Assembly: GCF_023509475.1 (NCBI RefSeq)
Contig: NZ_JAKSDZ010000001.1
Location: 349,950 to 413,949 of the forward strand
Reading direction: 5' to 3'
Source of the DNA: Aestuariirhabdus haliotis
GTDB lineage: Bacteria; Pseudomonadota; Gammaproteobacteria; Pseudomonadales; Aestuariirhabdaceae
DNA length: 64,000 nucleotides
Under the pieces are notes generated by a model that ran no database searches, was not told the DNA's origin, and saw only the letters and a list, made by a program, of their open reading frames with translations. Position numbers and translations under genes: made by a program. This document shows, one piece after another, positions 1-7,724 of this stretch (positions are counted from its first letter, which is position 1; every line of letters begins with the position of its first letter).

Positions 1-509
1 ACTAATACTTCAGCAGCAAAGATCATTATGGGATTAAAACCCATCAATACCAGCGGCAGGTGAAAGAGTACCGAAACCACCGGGTCGAACAGGCTGAAGC
101 GAAATGCAGTAGCGGTATTGTAAACGCTGGAGCTGTGATGGACCGAGTGAGCCAGCCAGAATAAGCGAATCCGATGTATGGCGTAGTGTTCAATGTAGTA
201 GGTCAGGTCAGCCAGTAGTAAGACCAGTACGGCACTGTAGCCATTTACTGGAATCTTCCAGGGAATCCATTCATAAATCATAAAATAGAGGTATACGGCG
301 CTACCAAATATGATTATTTCCGAAAAATAATAGGGTACCTGGGTAAATACGCTGGTAGCAGTTTCTAGCAAACGCTCGCCACTGAAGCGACGAGTTACTG
401 CATCGTTCAAAATTTCCAAGCCCAGAAACAGGCAAGCAAAAACCAGTATCCAGTCGTAGATATTGAACGACATAAATTCCATGTAGTTCAGCCAACGCTC
501 TTCACTCAC
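1..509 (-). CDS. Fatty-acid hydroxylase / sterol desaturase family protein (C-terminus beyond window)
   Basis: Membrane di-iron enzyme family that hydroxylates or desaturates lipids or sterols. The reading frame opens at a GTG (509-507) with AGGAG a few bases upstream and runs off the left edge, so only about 169 N-terminal residues are present. It shows hydrophobic helices and two clustered iron-ligand motifs, HYAIH (HxxxH) and HSVHH (HxxHH), encoded around 130-185; the final His box would lie outside the window. It is the last visible gene of a four-gene minus-strand operon with a TetR regulator first; the gap to the preceding gene is 13 bases. Family assignment rests on the His boxes; the substrate cannot be told. 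Confidence 0.8.
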   Translation of the reverse strand, partial: MSEERWLNYMEFMSFNIYDWILVFACLFLGLEILNDAVTRRFSGERLLETATSVFTQVPYYFSEIIIFGSAVYLYFMIYEWIPWKIPVNGYSAVLVLLLADLTYYIEHYAIHRIRLFWLAHSVHHSSSVYNTATAFRFSLFDPVVSVLFHLPLVLMGFNPIMIFAAEVL

Positions 510-522
510 AGGTTAATCTCCT

Positions 523-1137
523 TTACTGGATTCCAAGGTAGGCCGTCACGGCTACAGGCTGGAAATTTTCATTCAACACCCACCGTTCAAAATCGGATTC
601 ATAGACTAAGGTGGATGATGGTGATTCGGTGTTTTGCCAGGCGTCGAGTACTGTTTGATCCGGAAGTTTTTTGTATTTACCCGCCTTAATGATGACAGGA
701 TCCATTCCTTTAATGGGTTCGTTGAAACCCAACGTCAGGACGATGGAGTGATTGCCAGGCTCGTAGTCCCGGTAAACGGCATAGATCACTTTACGTTGGG
801 TCATCATCGGTGCTAACGGAGAATTGGCCAGGTTTTGCCAATGAGTTCTGATTTGTTGTGCGGAATCTCCGTTAAGATCGATTCGTTGGCTCAATCCCGT
901 TATTTGTGACTCCGTGATCAGCTCCTGCGTAGCATGCGGTGGTATATCCCCTTCAACCGAGTCGGGAGGTACTTTTGTCAGGAGATTCTTGATGACGTGC
1001 TGATTGAGTTCCTGGGCCGCAGGGTTGTTGTGGTTCGAGAGAGGCAACCATGACTGCCACACCAGGAATACCAGCATACTGATCATTACCAGACCATAAA
1101 CACAGCGGACCAACAGGTGACGTTGAGGTAGTGCCAT
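523..1137 (-). CDS. Membrane-anchored protein with GyrI-like effector-binding fold (tentative)
   Basis: A 204-residue protein with one N-terminal transmembrane segment (about residues 10-30) and a soluble remainder. The C-terminal half has the pattern seen in GyrI-like / AraC effector-binding domains: a hydrophobic strand, an AGKY segment, a DAWQ helix, then a SDFERW strand and a final strand ending AYLGIQ. These domains bind small hydrophobic molecules, so an anchored periplasmic ligand-binding role in the lipid-oxidation operon is possible. That is inference; the similarity is by eye only. It sits 4 bases after the small membrane protein gene and 13 bases before the hydroxylase gene. Confidence 0.6.
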   Translation of the reverse strand: MALPQRHLLVRCVYGLVMISMLVFLVWQSWLPLSNHNNPAAQELNQHVIKNLLTKVPPDSVEGDIPPHATQELITESQITGLSQRIDLNGDSAQQIRTHWQNLANSPLAPMMTQRKVIYAVYRDYEPGNHSIVLTLGFNEPIKGMDPVIIKAGKYKKLPDQTVLDAWQNTESPSSTLVYESDFERWVLNENFQPVAVTAYLGIQ

Positions 1138-1141
1138 GCTG

Positions 1142-1318
1142 TTAAAACTCCCAGAAAAAACAGGATGCCGCGACTAGCAGCCAGAGTAACATGGTGCTCC
1201 AGTAGGCTAAGGGTTCCTGTGCGCGGTAAAACTTTCGGTGTAACCAGGCGCTGCCGCTGAACAGGTCATAAGTGACCCAGAGCAGTAGTATTACTCCCAA
1301 ACTGTAAGCCAGAGTCAT
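1142..1318 (-). CDS. Small membrane protein, 58 residues
   Basis: Short reading frame starting at ATG 1318 with TAGGAG placed 7 bases upstream and ending TAA at 1142. The product has two hydrophobic stretches (about residues 3-17 and 40-55) separated by a basic, aromatic linker containing WLHRKFYR, and it ends WEF. This predicts a two-helix inner-membrane hairpin. It lies 19 bases after the TetR gene and 4 bases before the GyrI-like gene, so it is almost certainly co-transcribed. No family recognised; it could be a partner or assembly factor for the membrane hydroxylase. Confidence 0.6.
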   Translation of the reverse strand: MTLAYSLGVILLLWVTYDLFSGSAWLHRKFYRAQEPLAYWSTMLLWLLVAASCFFWEF

Positions 1319-1337
1319 AGTAAACTCCTATCGGATG

Positions 1338-1922
1338 TTAGTTGGTTGTTAAAGAATTGAGGAGATGTTGCGCCGCAATACAGGCCGGTTGACGGTAGCG
1401 TTGGTTTAGCCCTAAGGGCGCAAGAGAATCGAGGTTGAAATAGAGGGAAATAAGGCCAAAAGAAACCGCCTCAAGATCCTGATCGGCTGATTTTGGGTGA
1501 TCACTTTTCAGGATAAGGGTTATGTCGTCGGTAAAACGCTGCATCCATTCCTGCATCCGCAGACGCAGGACTTTGTCGCGAGCGGATGAGAAAATAAGGG
1601 ACTCAATCACCAGAATATACTCCGCATCACTGTACTGATCGCTGAACAGGCCTTGCAAGAGATGGTCGCAACGATTGCGCGCCGGTAAGGCATCGATAAA
1701 GCCGCGCCATTGCTGCAATGATTGTTCGAGTACACGGTCTACCAGCAAAGATTCCAACGCTTCACGGTTACCGACAAAGTGACGAACCAGGCTGCGTTTT
1801 AGGCCGGATTCTTCCGCGACTCGTTCCAGAGTGCTGCCATCGAGGCCATAGCGAGCAACGCATCGGTAAAAGGCATCGAGGATCTCTTCGGTGCGCTCCT
1901 CTTTCTTGCTTGGACGGCCCAT
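1338..1922 (-). CDS. TetR family transcriptional regulator
   Basis: 194 residues with an N-terminal TetR helix-turn-helix (about residues 12-55, containing the segments STLERVAEESGLKRS and LVRHF) and a variable ligand-binding C-terminal half. First gene of the minus-strand operon and divergent from the Rieske oxygenase gene, 136 bases apart. A 32-bp near-perfect palindrome at 1968-1999 lies in that gap and is the obvious operator, so autoregulation and control of the oxygenase are inferred. The effector is unknown, possibly a lipid or quaternary-amine-like compound given its neighbours. Confidence 0.9.
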   Translation of the reverse strand: MGRPSKKEERTEEILDAFYRCVARYGLDGSTLERVAEESGLKRSLVRHFVGNREALESLLVDRVLEQSLQQWRGFIDALPARNRCDHLLQGLFSDQYSDAEYILVIESLIFSSARDKVLRLRMQEWMQRFTDDITLILKSDHPKSADQDLEAVSFGLISLYFNLDSLAPLGLNQRYRQPACIAAQHLLNSLTTN

Positions 1923-1967
1923 TTTATTACTCCAGATAGATTGTCATTATCGGCAGTTTACTCTATC

Positions 1968-1999
1968 GTTATTTATTGTCAACTATGACAACAAATAAC
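1968..1999. promoter_or_regulatory. 32-bp palindromic operator between tetR and Rieske oxygenase
   Basis: Left arm GTTATTTATTGTCA and right arm TGACAACAAATAAC are complementary at 13 of 14 positions around a 4-base centre (ACTA). It lies between the two divergent start codons, 45 bases from the TetR start and 59 from the oxygenase start. Length and symmetry fit a TetR dimer-pair site. A further partial half-site, ATTGTCAT, occurs near 1940. Confidence 0.75.
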
Positions 2000-2058
2000 C
2001 GGCGGCTGAGCGGTTCGGCTGTTTGCGGTATATCTGAATGAATCTACGAGGAAAGAAA

Positions 2059-3216
2059 ATGACCCGGACAATAATGGAGGCCTATCGGCAATCGGCTCAG
2101 GTGTCTCTTAAGCAGGCCTGCGGTTTGCCATTTGCTGTCTACCACGACCCGGCTGTGTACGAGGCTGAGGTTGAGCAGGTTTTTTTGAATGACTGGATTT
2201 TTGCCTGTGCTGCCGACAGGTTGGCCATCGCGGGGGATTACTTTGCTATGGATATCGCTGGTGAGCCCCTGATCCTTATCAAAGGACAAGACGGCGAGTT
2301 ACGGGCGCTTTCAAATAGCTGTCGTCATCGGGGGACGCCGTTGCTGGAGCAAGGCTTTGGTCGGCTATCGAAAAATATCGTCTGTCCCTATCATGCCTGG
2401 ACGTTTGACGATAAGGGCTCGTTCAGGGGTGCGCCTCTGACAGGAGACGTTGTCATTGAGAAAGACGAACACTGCTTGGCGCGGTTCGCGGTGGCATCCT
2501 GGAATGGGCTGATTTTTGTAAATCTGTCAGACTCTCCCCTGCCCTTCGCTGAAAAAATTGCAGGGGTGGATGACTACCTGTCGTTGTTTGAACTTCAACG
2601 CTTTCAATACTCCTACCAAATGCCTGTGGAACACTGGCAATGCAATTGGAAGCTGGCCGTGGAAAATGGTATCGAAAGCTACCATCTGTTCAAGGTACAT
2701 AAGCAAACTCTGGAGACAACGACGCCAAGCAAGCAGGCATATTACGTCGCCGGAAACGCTGAATGGGCGTTGACCGGTGGAACGATCAAGGATAAACGTA
2801 ACTCAGTGACCAAGTGGTTAAGCGGATATTACCCGGAAATTTGTCACCATTATTTGCTGCTCTTCCTGCCACCTTCATTTATTGCCGTGATTACCTGCGA
2901 TGGATTGAACTGGATCCAGATTTTACCGCAAGGCCCCGAGCAATGCCGGCTGGTCCCCGGAGGGTTGTTGGAGCAGAAAGTCAGTGATTATAGGTCACCG
3001 GAATTTCAGTTTGTCGAAGCCTTTCTGGCTGAGGACAGGAATATTTGTGAGAGGGTTCAAGGTGGGATGCGTTCCCGGAAAAGCCAAGGGGGGAAACTGG
3101 TCAGTATGGAGAAGATACTGGTCGATTTTCGCCAATACCTTTCCAGTCGATTATTTCAGACCGTCCCGGACGGGTTTGTTGAAACAGAGCGTGCTGCGGT
3201 TTTTTTAAAGCTGTAA
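2059..3216 (+). CDS. Rieske aromatic-ring-hydroxylating-type oxygenase, alpha subunit
   Basis: 385 residues from the ATG at 2059, preferred over the in-frame ATG at 2038 because GAGGAAAG sits just before it. The Rieske 2Fe-2S ligands are C88-x-H90 and C109-x2-H112. The mononuclear iron site follows as N203-x2-E206-x2-H209-x4-H214, with a later Asp ligand candidate in an EDRN segment near residue 325. Family members hydroxylate aromatics or quaternary amines (carnitine, choline, betaine types). A ferredoxin reductase partner is not adjacent and must be encoded elsewhere. Divergent from a TetR regulator with a palindromic operator between them; substrate not determinable. Confidence 0.9.
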   Translation: MTRTIMEAYRQSAQVSLKQACGLPFAVYHDPAVYEAEVEQVFLNDWIFACAADRLAIAGDYFAMDIAGEPLILIKGQDGELRALSNSCRHRGTPLLEQGFGRLSKNIVCPYHAWTFDDKGSFRGAPLTGDVVIEKDEHCLARFAVASWNGLIFVNLSDSPLPFAEKIAGVDDYLSLFELQRFQYSYQMPVEHWQCNWKLAVENGIESYHLFKVHKQTLETTTPSKQAYYVAGNAEWALTGGTIKDKRNSVTKWLSGYYPEICHHYLLLFLPPSFIAVITCDGLNWIQILPQGPEQCRLVPGGLLEQKVSDYRSPEFQFVEAFLAEDRNICERVQGGMRSRKSQGGKLVSMEKILVDFRQYLSSRLFQTVPDGFVETERAAVFLKL

Positions 3217-3231
3217 TGGCTTTTCTTTAGT

Positions 3232-3254
3232 ATGGCATTACGCCGCAATGCCAT
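3232..3254 (+). terminator. Weak hairpin after the Rieske oxygenase gene
   Basis: ATGGCATT and AATGCCAT form an 8-bp stem with a 7-base loop (ACGCCGC) 15 bases after the stop codon. No T-run follows directly, so it is either a weak terminator or an mRNA 3' stabiliser. Confidence 0.3.
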
Positions 3255-3415
3255 TGTAAAACAGAAAAAATTATACCCTTGAAATATTTCTATAAAGTTA
3301 ATTTGTTATAAAACCTTTTTGAACTGCAGCCAGGTCGGTGTTGGCTGACTTGATTGATTTAGTGTTTATCGCTACCTCGGCATTTGGCCCTGATTGTTAA
3401 TAAGGAAACACCTGA

Positions 3416-4609
3416 ATGTCCGCACAACAAACTTCGAATCAAGGCAGCGTTATCGAAGTGTTTATCACCTTTCTCAAATTAGGCTTAACCTCTTTTGGCG
3501 GCCCGGTCGCCCATTTGGGATATTTCCATCGAGAGTTGATAGAGCGCCGGCAGTGGTTGGGTGAAAGCCAGTTCGGTCAATTGCTCGCCATTTGTCAGTT
3601 TTTGCCGGGGCCAGCCAGCAGCCAGCTGGGCTTTGCTCTGGGTTTGTTGCGTGCGGGATGGTTGGGGGCCTTAGCGGCCTTTGTTGGCTTTACGCTGCCT
3701 TCGGCGCTGTTGATGATTGGCTTTGCCTCGATACTGTCCTGGCTATCTGGTCCCTTGGCCGAGGCGGCAATCGATGGTTTGAAACCGGTGGCCTGTGCGG
3801 TGGTGGCCGATGCTGTTTGGGGTATGTCGAAAAAACTCTGTCCCGACCGGCAGAGACGAGGTATCGCTTTGTTGGCGATCTGTACGTTGTTGTTGATGGA
3901 TTCGGTTTGGGCGCAACTGCTTGTGGTGGTTGGGGGCAGCTTGGCCGGTGCACTGCTGTGCCGGATCTCACAGGAAGAGACGAGTGGCCATATTCGGGTT
4001 GCCTACGGCAAGCGAACCGGATTGTTAATCTTGTTCGTTTTTCTGGTGTTGCTCTGCGGTCTGGCGTTGGCGCCGGCAGAAATGTTTTCTGTCGCCAATG
4101 CGTTTTTCCAGGCCGGCGCACTGGTCTTCGGCGGTGGTCATGTCGTGCTGCCGTTGCTCGAAAATTCGGTGGTCGCAAATGGTTGGATAAGCAATGAGAG
4201 TTTTCTTGCCGGTTACGGTGCTGCGCAGGCAATACCGGGACCCATGTTTGCCTTTGCTGCGTACCTGGGTGCGCTGATTCCGCTAGCGCAAGCGCCCTGG
4301 CTTGGTGCCTTGGTCGCGCTGGTGTGTATTTTTTTACCCGGCTTTCTGCTGTTGGTGGCCGTGTTGCCATGGTGGCAGTCATTTTACAGGAATTCGGCGG
4401 CTCTGAACGCCATTGCCGGTTTGAACGCCGCAGTAGTTGGGATTCTGGGCGCGGCTCTGTATGACCCTGTGTTTACTTCCGGTGTGGCATCGAATGTCGA
4501 TCTGACCATTGGCATCATCGGCTTCGGGTTATTGACCCTGTGGCAACGCTCGCCCCTATGGGTAGTCATCTGGTGCGTGGCGGCCAAGCTGTTGCTTGTG
4601 ACGATTTAG
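3416..4609 (+). CDS. chrA: Chromate efflux transporter ChrA
   Basis: 397-residue polytopic membrane protein made of two homologous halves. The first begins with the family signature FLKLGLTSFGGP near residue 20 and continues with CQFLPGPASSQ; the second half repeats the theme with FGGGHVVLP and AIPGP. This two-domain layout and length are typical of long-chain ChrA proteins, which export chromate across the inner membrane driven by the proton gradient. No chrB regulator gene is next to it; it stands alone between the Rieske oxygenase and a PEP-CTERM protein. Family function is well established; the actual substrate here is inferred. Confidence 0.92.
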   Translation: MSAQQTSNQGSVIEVFITFLKLGLTSFGGPVAHLGYFHRELIERRQWLGESQFGQLLAICQFLPGPASSQLGFALGLLRAGWLGALAAFVGFTLPSALLMIGFASILSWLSGPLAEAAIDGLKPVACAVVADAVWGMSKKLCPDRQRRGIALLAICTLLLMDSVWAQLLVVVGGSLAGALLCRISQEETSGHIRVAYGKRTGLLILFVFLVLLCGLALAPAEMFSVANAFFQAGALVFGGGHVVLPLLENSVVANGWISNESFLAGYGAAQAIPGPMFAFAAYLGALIPLAQAPWLGALVALVCIFLPGFLLLVAVLPWWQSFYRNSAALNAIAGLNAAVVGILGAALYDPVFTSGVASNVDLTIGIIGFGLLTLWQRSPLWVVIWCVAAKLLLVTI

Positions 4610-4816
4610 TGGCTCGGGATTGTGATGGTCAAAAAGTGACGGATGCTAATCAAAATCCATACTAACTAAAGTGAAGAATCGTCAGAATATTTTACAAGCC
4701 TTAGGGCGGGCAGTAGGTTGGCGAATAAATTCATCTTATAAATTAACAGCTTAAAAGAATTGGTGTGAACTTTGCGCTTAGGCCAGTTCAAACAAAGTTG
4801 ATTTAGAGGATACAAC

Positions 4817-5413
4817 ATGAAAAAAGGATTTTTTTTGATAGCGATGCTGCTGTGCAGTGTTAACGTGCATGCGTTGGCCATGTCCTACACGGGTAATTTT
4901 AGCAATGATGATGCGCGTTTTTATACCAGCTTCACTGTCACTCAAGAATCGACGGTCAACCTGACCTCCTGGGGTTATGCGGGAGGCACCAATGGCGCCG
5001 GGAATGTGATCGCGGATGGTGGCTTTGACACCCAGCTGTTTCTGTTCGATAGCGCTGGTGATCTGGTAGAGGATGATGATGATGCTTCTAATGTGAACTC
5101 GGCATCATCAGGAAATTCTTGGGATGCACTGCTCTCGTTGATTTTGGATGCCGGTTCCTATGTCGCCGTACTAACGCAATATAATAACGATTTCGAATCG
5201 GGTGACCTCTTTACCGGGGTTTGGTCGGGAGCTGGTACCTCAAATTTTGTTGATGATGATAACAATCAACGCACCTCGGCCTATGCGTTTGATATTTCAG
5301 GTGAGTTTGTCAGTGATGTAAGAGCGACAACGGTGCCCGAACCGGAAACACTGGTTCTGTTCGCCCTGGGCCTTCTTGGAATAGGTGCTGCAAAACGGAG
5401 AAAGGCCTCGTAA
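4817..5413 (+). CDS. PEP-CTERM sorting domain protein (DVUA0089-like)
   Basis: 198 residues with a signal peptide (hydrophobic stretch ending near VHALA), an acidic Asp/Asn-rich beta-sandwich-like body with FDTQLFLFD and EDDDD segments, and a C-terminal sorting signal: VPEPE at about 173, a hydrophobic helix, then the basic tail AKRRKAS. PEP-CTERM tails are processed by exosortase and commonly mark surface or biofilm-matrix proteins. The body resembles the DVUA0089 group of such proteins. AGAGGA precedes the ATG. No exosortase gene is present in the window. A strong terminator follows, so it is monocistronic. Confidence 0.88.
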   Translation: MKKGFFLIAMLLCSVNVHALAMSYTGNFSNDDARFYTSFTVTQESTVNLTSWGYAGGTNGAGNVIADGGFDTQLFLFDSAGDLVEDDDDASNVNSASSGNSWDALLSLILDAGSYVAVLTQYNNDFESGDLFTGVWSGAGTSNFVDDDNNQRTSAYAFDISGEFVSDVRATTVPEPETLVLFALGLLGIGAAKRRKAS

Positions 5414-5449
5414 CAGGTCGCTTGTTTAAAAATACATTTATGTTACTGG

Positions 5450-5480
5450 AAAAGCCCCGGCCTTGGTCGGGGCTTTTTTA
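5450..5480 (+). terminator. Rho-independent terminator
   Basis: GC-rich stem AAGCCCCG / CGGGGCTT with a short loop, followed by TTTTTT. It lies 37 bases after the PEP-CTERM gene; the A-run on the left would also let it work weakly from the minus strand. Confidence 0.9.
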
Positions 5481-5490
5481 TTGACAAACT

Positions 5491-5505
5491 TAGGGCACCT
5501 CTGAT
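5491..5505. repeat. Dispersed 15-bp repeat, copy 1
   Basis: TAGGGCACCTCTGAT. The exact reverse complement recurs at 48878-48892, and an 11-base core (TCAGAGGTGCC) occurs at 41767-41777. All copies lie between genes. It may be a leftover of an IS end or a small interspersed repeat. Confidence 0.5.
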
Positions 5506-5554
5506 GAATGACTGGGTTGGAGTGTTCACGGTATAAGCGTGGGTTGAATTGGAG

Positions 5555-6484
5555 TTAGATCTCGCTGCAGGAGGAGCCAAACGAGAAGCAACTGAAGCAA
5601 CGGTGGTGCTTCATACTGACTCGTTCTTGCATTACGGCGCGCAGGCTGGTGCCCTGGTTATAGTCGACGTCATCGTCGACCAATGTGCACGAATAGATAC
5701 CCAGCTGACCCTGCTTCTTGACGATCATCTTACTGAACGCGCACATAAACTGTTGTCGACTCTGCTCGTTCTGATACTGGGTCATACAGTTTTCGGTGAC
5801 GGCCGGCACCTCGGCGCTGGCACCGGGGGGCAGAAAATCGGGGAAGGCCACCAGGCGTAAATTTTCGTCCAGGCCATAACGGCGAAACAGTTCCCGATAC
5901 TGAGCTTCTACCGCGGGCGTATCTTCGTCGGCTGCCATTTGCCGGGCGACCGACAGGTGAAAGCCCAGCTCCTGCAACAACTGCATGCCTTCCATCGCCA
6001 TGTGAAAGCTGCCTTGGCCACGGCCAGCGTCGTGTTCCGCTGCTTGCGGGTGGTCGAGGCTGACTCGGAAAGCAACCGGATGTTCGCACTCCAGCAGCTG
6101 ATGGAGCTGCTTACGGCGCTGGTGCAGGGGCTCGGTCGCATTGGTCAGTACCAGACAGGGACGCAGGTTGGCGGCGTACTCGAGTACTTTGATAATCTGT
6201 CTGGCGACAAAGGGTTCGCCGCCAGTGAAGGAGAATTGCTCGACCCCAAGTTCTATGGCTTCGTCCATATAGGGTTTCACTTCATCAAACTGGATCAGTT
6301 CGATGCGCTTATCGGCCGGACCGGAGCCTTCCAGGCAAAAGTCGCAGGACAGGTTACAGGCTGTACCTGTATGGAACCAGAGCTCCTTGAGCTGGTGAGG
6401 CTGGATGTAGCCTCGCTTCTCGCCGGATGGGGTATAGTTCCAACTGTCATAGTTGTCCGTACTAACGGTGTTGATCATCTGCAT
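5555..6484 (-). CDS. Radical SAM protein with C-terminal cysteine cluster
   Basis: 309 residues. The canonical CX3CX2C loop for the 4Fe-4S/SAM cluster is C43-x3-C47-x2-C50 within ACNLSCDFC, followed by FTGGEPF as the SAM-contacting GGE motif. The C-terminal end carries further cysteines (C296, C299, C306 and two upstream), like a reduced SPASM/twitch auxiliary-cluster region. Such proteins modify peptides or small molecules, but no precursor peptide gene is evident beside it. Convergent with the PEP-CTERM gene and divergent from the kinase-like gene at 6627. Start ATG 6484 has AAGGA 12 bases upstream; ATG 6478 is an alternative. Substrate unknown. Confidence 0.85.
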   Translation of the reverse strand: MQMINTVSTDNYDSWNYTPSGEKRGYIQPHQLKELWFHTGTACNLSCDFCLEGSGPADKRIELIQFDEVKPYMDEAIELGVEQFSFTGGEPFVARQIIKVLEYAANLRPCLVLTNATEPLHQRRKQLHQLLECEHPVAFRVSLDHPQAAEHDAGRGQGSFHMAMEGMQLLQELGFHLSVARQMAADEDTPAVEAQYRELFRRYGLDENLRLVAFPDFLPPGASAEVPAVTENCMTQYQNEQSRQQFMCAFSKMIVKKQGQLGIYSCTLVDDDVDYNQGTSLRAVMQERVSMKHHRCFSCFSFGSSCSEI

Positions 6485-6626
6485 GCCGGGCCAGCGTCCT
6501 TATAAACTATGGTAATTCTTAAACTATGCTATTTCGCACGTGGTGTACGAGGTTTGAGAGTATGACCCTCGATTGGGCAATTGGCTTTCAGGCTATCCTG
6601 CCTGATTTTCAGGAAAGCGTCATCAT

Positions 6627-7520
6627 TTGCCCAGCTGGCAGGTGTCCGCCGTGTTAGCCAACAACCAGCGTGGTTTTCTTGAACAGTGCCTGGGCCGGGC
6701 ATTGAAGACCGAGGTAAGCATTCAATCGATATCGCCAGTCAGTGGAGGTGATATCAATGGTGCCTGGCGATTGAGCACCACGGCAGGCTGTTTTTTTGTC
6801 AAGCACAACACCCAAGCAGAGAATCAAAATTTTGCTACCGAAGCGAACAGTTTAAGGGCGTTGGCGCGCTGTGAAAGTATGTTGGTCCCCCGAGTCATTG
6901 CTTGCGAGCGCGGGCAGGGGGATAACTACTTGCTGCTGGAATATCTGTCACTGCGCCCGGGCAATGGTTCCGCGCTGGGCAAAGCCCTGGCCTGCTTGCA
7001 TCGACAGCATACCGGGGAAGCCTATGGCTGGCCCGAAGACAATTTTATTGGCCGGACGGTCCAGCGCAACAAGTCGATGCCGAGCTGGGCTAGCTTTTTT
7101 GCTCGCTGCCGGATTGAGCCACAGCTTATCCTGGCTAACCAGCGCGGGGCGAATCTGGGTGAGCCCGAGTTCTGGGTAGTACGGGTTGAAGCCTTATTGG
7201 CGAATCATCAGCCTGAACCCTCCCTGCTTCATGGTGATCTTTGGGCGGGCAACGCGGCCCTGAGTGATAAGGGCGAGGCAGTGCTATTTGATCCGGCCAG
7301 TTACTATGGCGATCGTGAAACCGATCTGGCGATGACACAGCTGTTCGGTGGTTTTGACCATGACTTCTACCGTGCCTATCAGGCGGAATGGCCCTTGCCA
7401 ACTGACTGTGCACAGCGGCAAACCCTGTATCAGCTGTACCATGTACTGAACCATTTCAATCTGTTCGGGGGCTTTTATCGTGACCGGGCCCTGTCGATGC
7501 TCGAATTGCTGCCAGGCTGA
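6627..7520 (+). CDS. Fructosamine/ketosamine-3-kinase family protein
   Basis: 297 residues of the aminoglycoside-phosphotransferase-like kinase fold. Visible features: a nucleotide-binding segment with FVKHN near residue 58, the catalytic loop HGDLWAGN (about 204-211) and the metal-binding FDPASYYGDRE segment (about 222-232), both characteristic of bacterial fructosamine kinases that repair glycated amines. It appears to start with TTG (6627), with AGGAA 11 bases upstream; GTG 6642 is an alternative. Divergent from the radical SAM gene. Role in deglycation is inferred from the family. Confidence 0.85.
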   Translation: MPSWQVSAVLANNQRGFLEQCLGRALKTEVSIQSISPVSGGDINGAWRLSTTAGCFFVKHNTQAENQNFATEANSLRALARCESMLVPRVIACERGQGDNYLLLEYLSLRPGNGSALGKALACLHRQHTGEAYGWPEDNFIGRTVQRNKSMPSWASFFARCRIEPQLILANQRGANLGEPEFWVVRVEALLANHQPEPSLLHGDLWAGNAALSDKGEAVLFDPASYYGDRETDLAMTQLFGGFDHDFYRAYQAEWPLPTDCAQRQTLYQLYHVLNHFNLFGGFYRDRALSMLELLPG

Positions 7521-7724
7521 CCGGTTCCGTCCCGAGAATGATATATAACGCTTTGGTTCAAGGCTCGCGTTGTAATGCAAATTTGATCGTAAAGAGATCG
7601 CGCTGCTGCACTATACCTAGAGTGTTCGAGCAGATTATGGCGGCGGGCTTGTTGGTAATTATTGCCGATAGGGCCGTCGACCGATGTTGCTTCAGGAGAG
7701 ATCGCTGCGTGCGGAGGGAGCGCC

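Noticed and set aside
301..495. 64-codon minus-strand frame near the left edge
   Set aside because: Out of frame with the hydroxylase gene, whose frame carries both His boxes and a good ribosome site.
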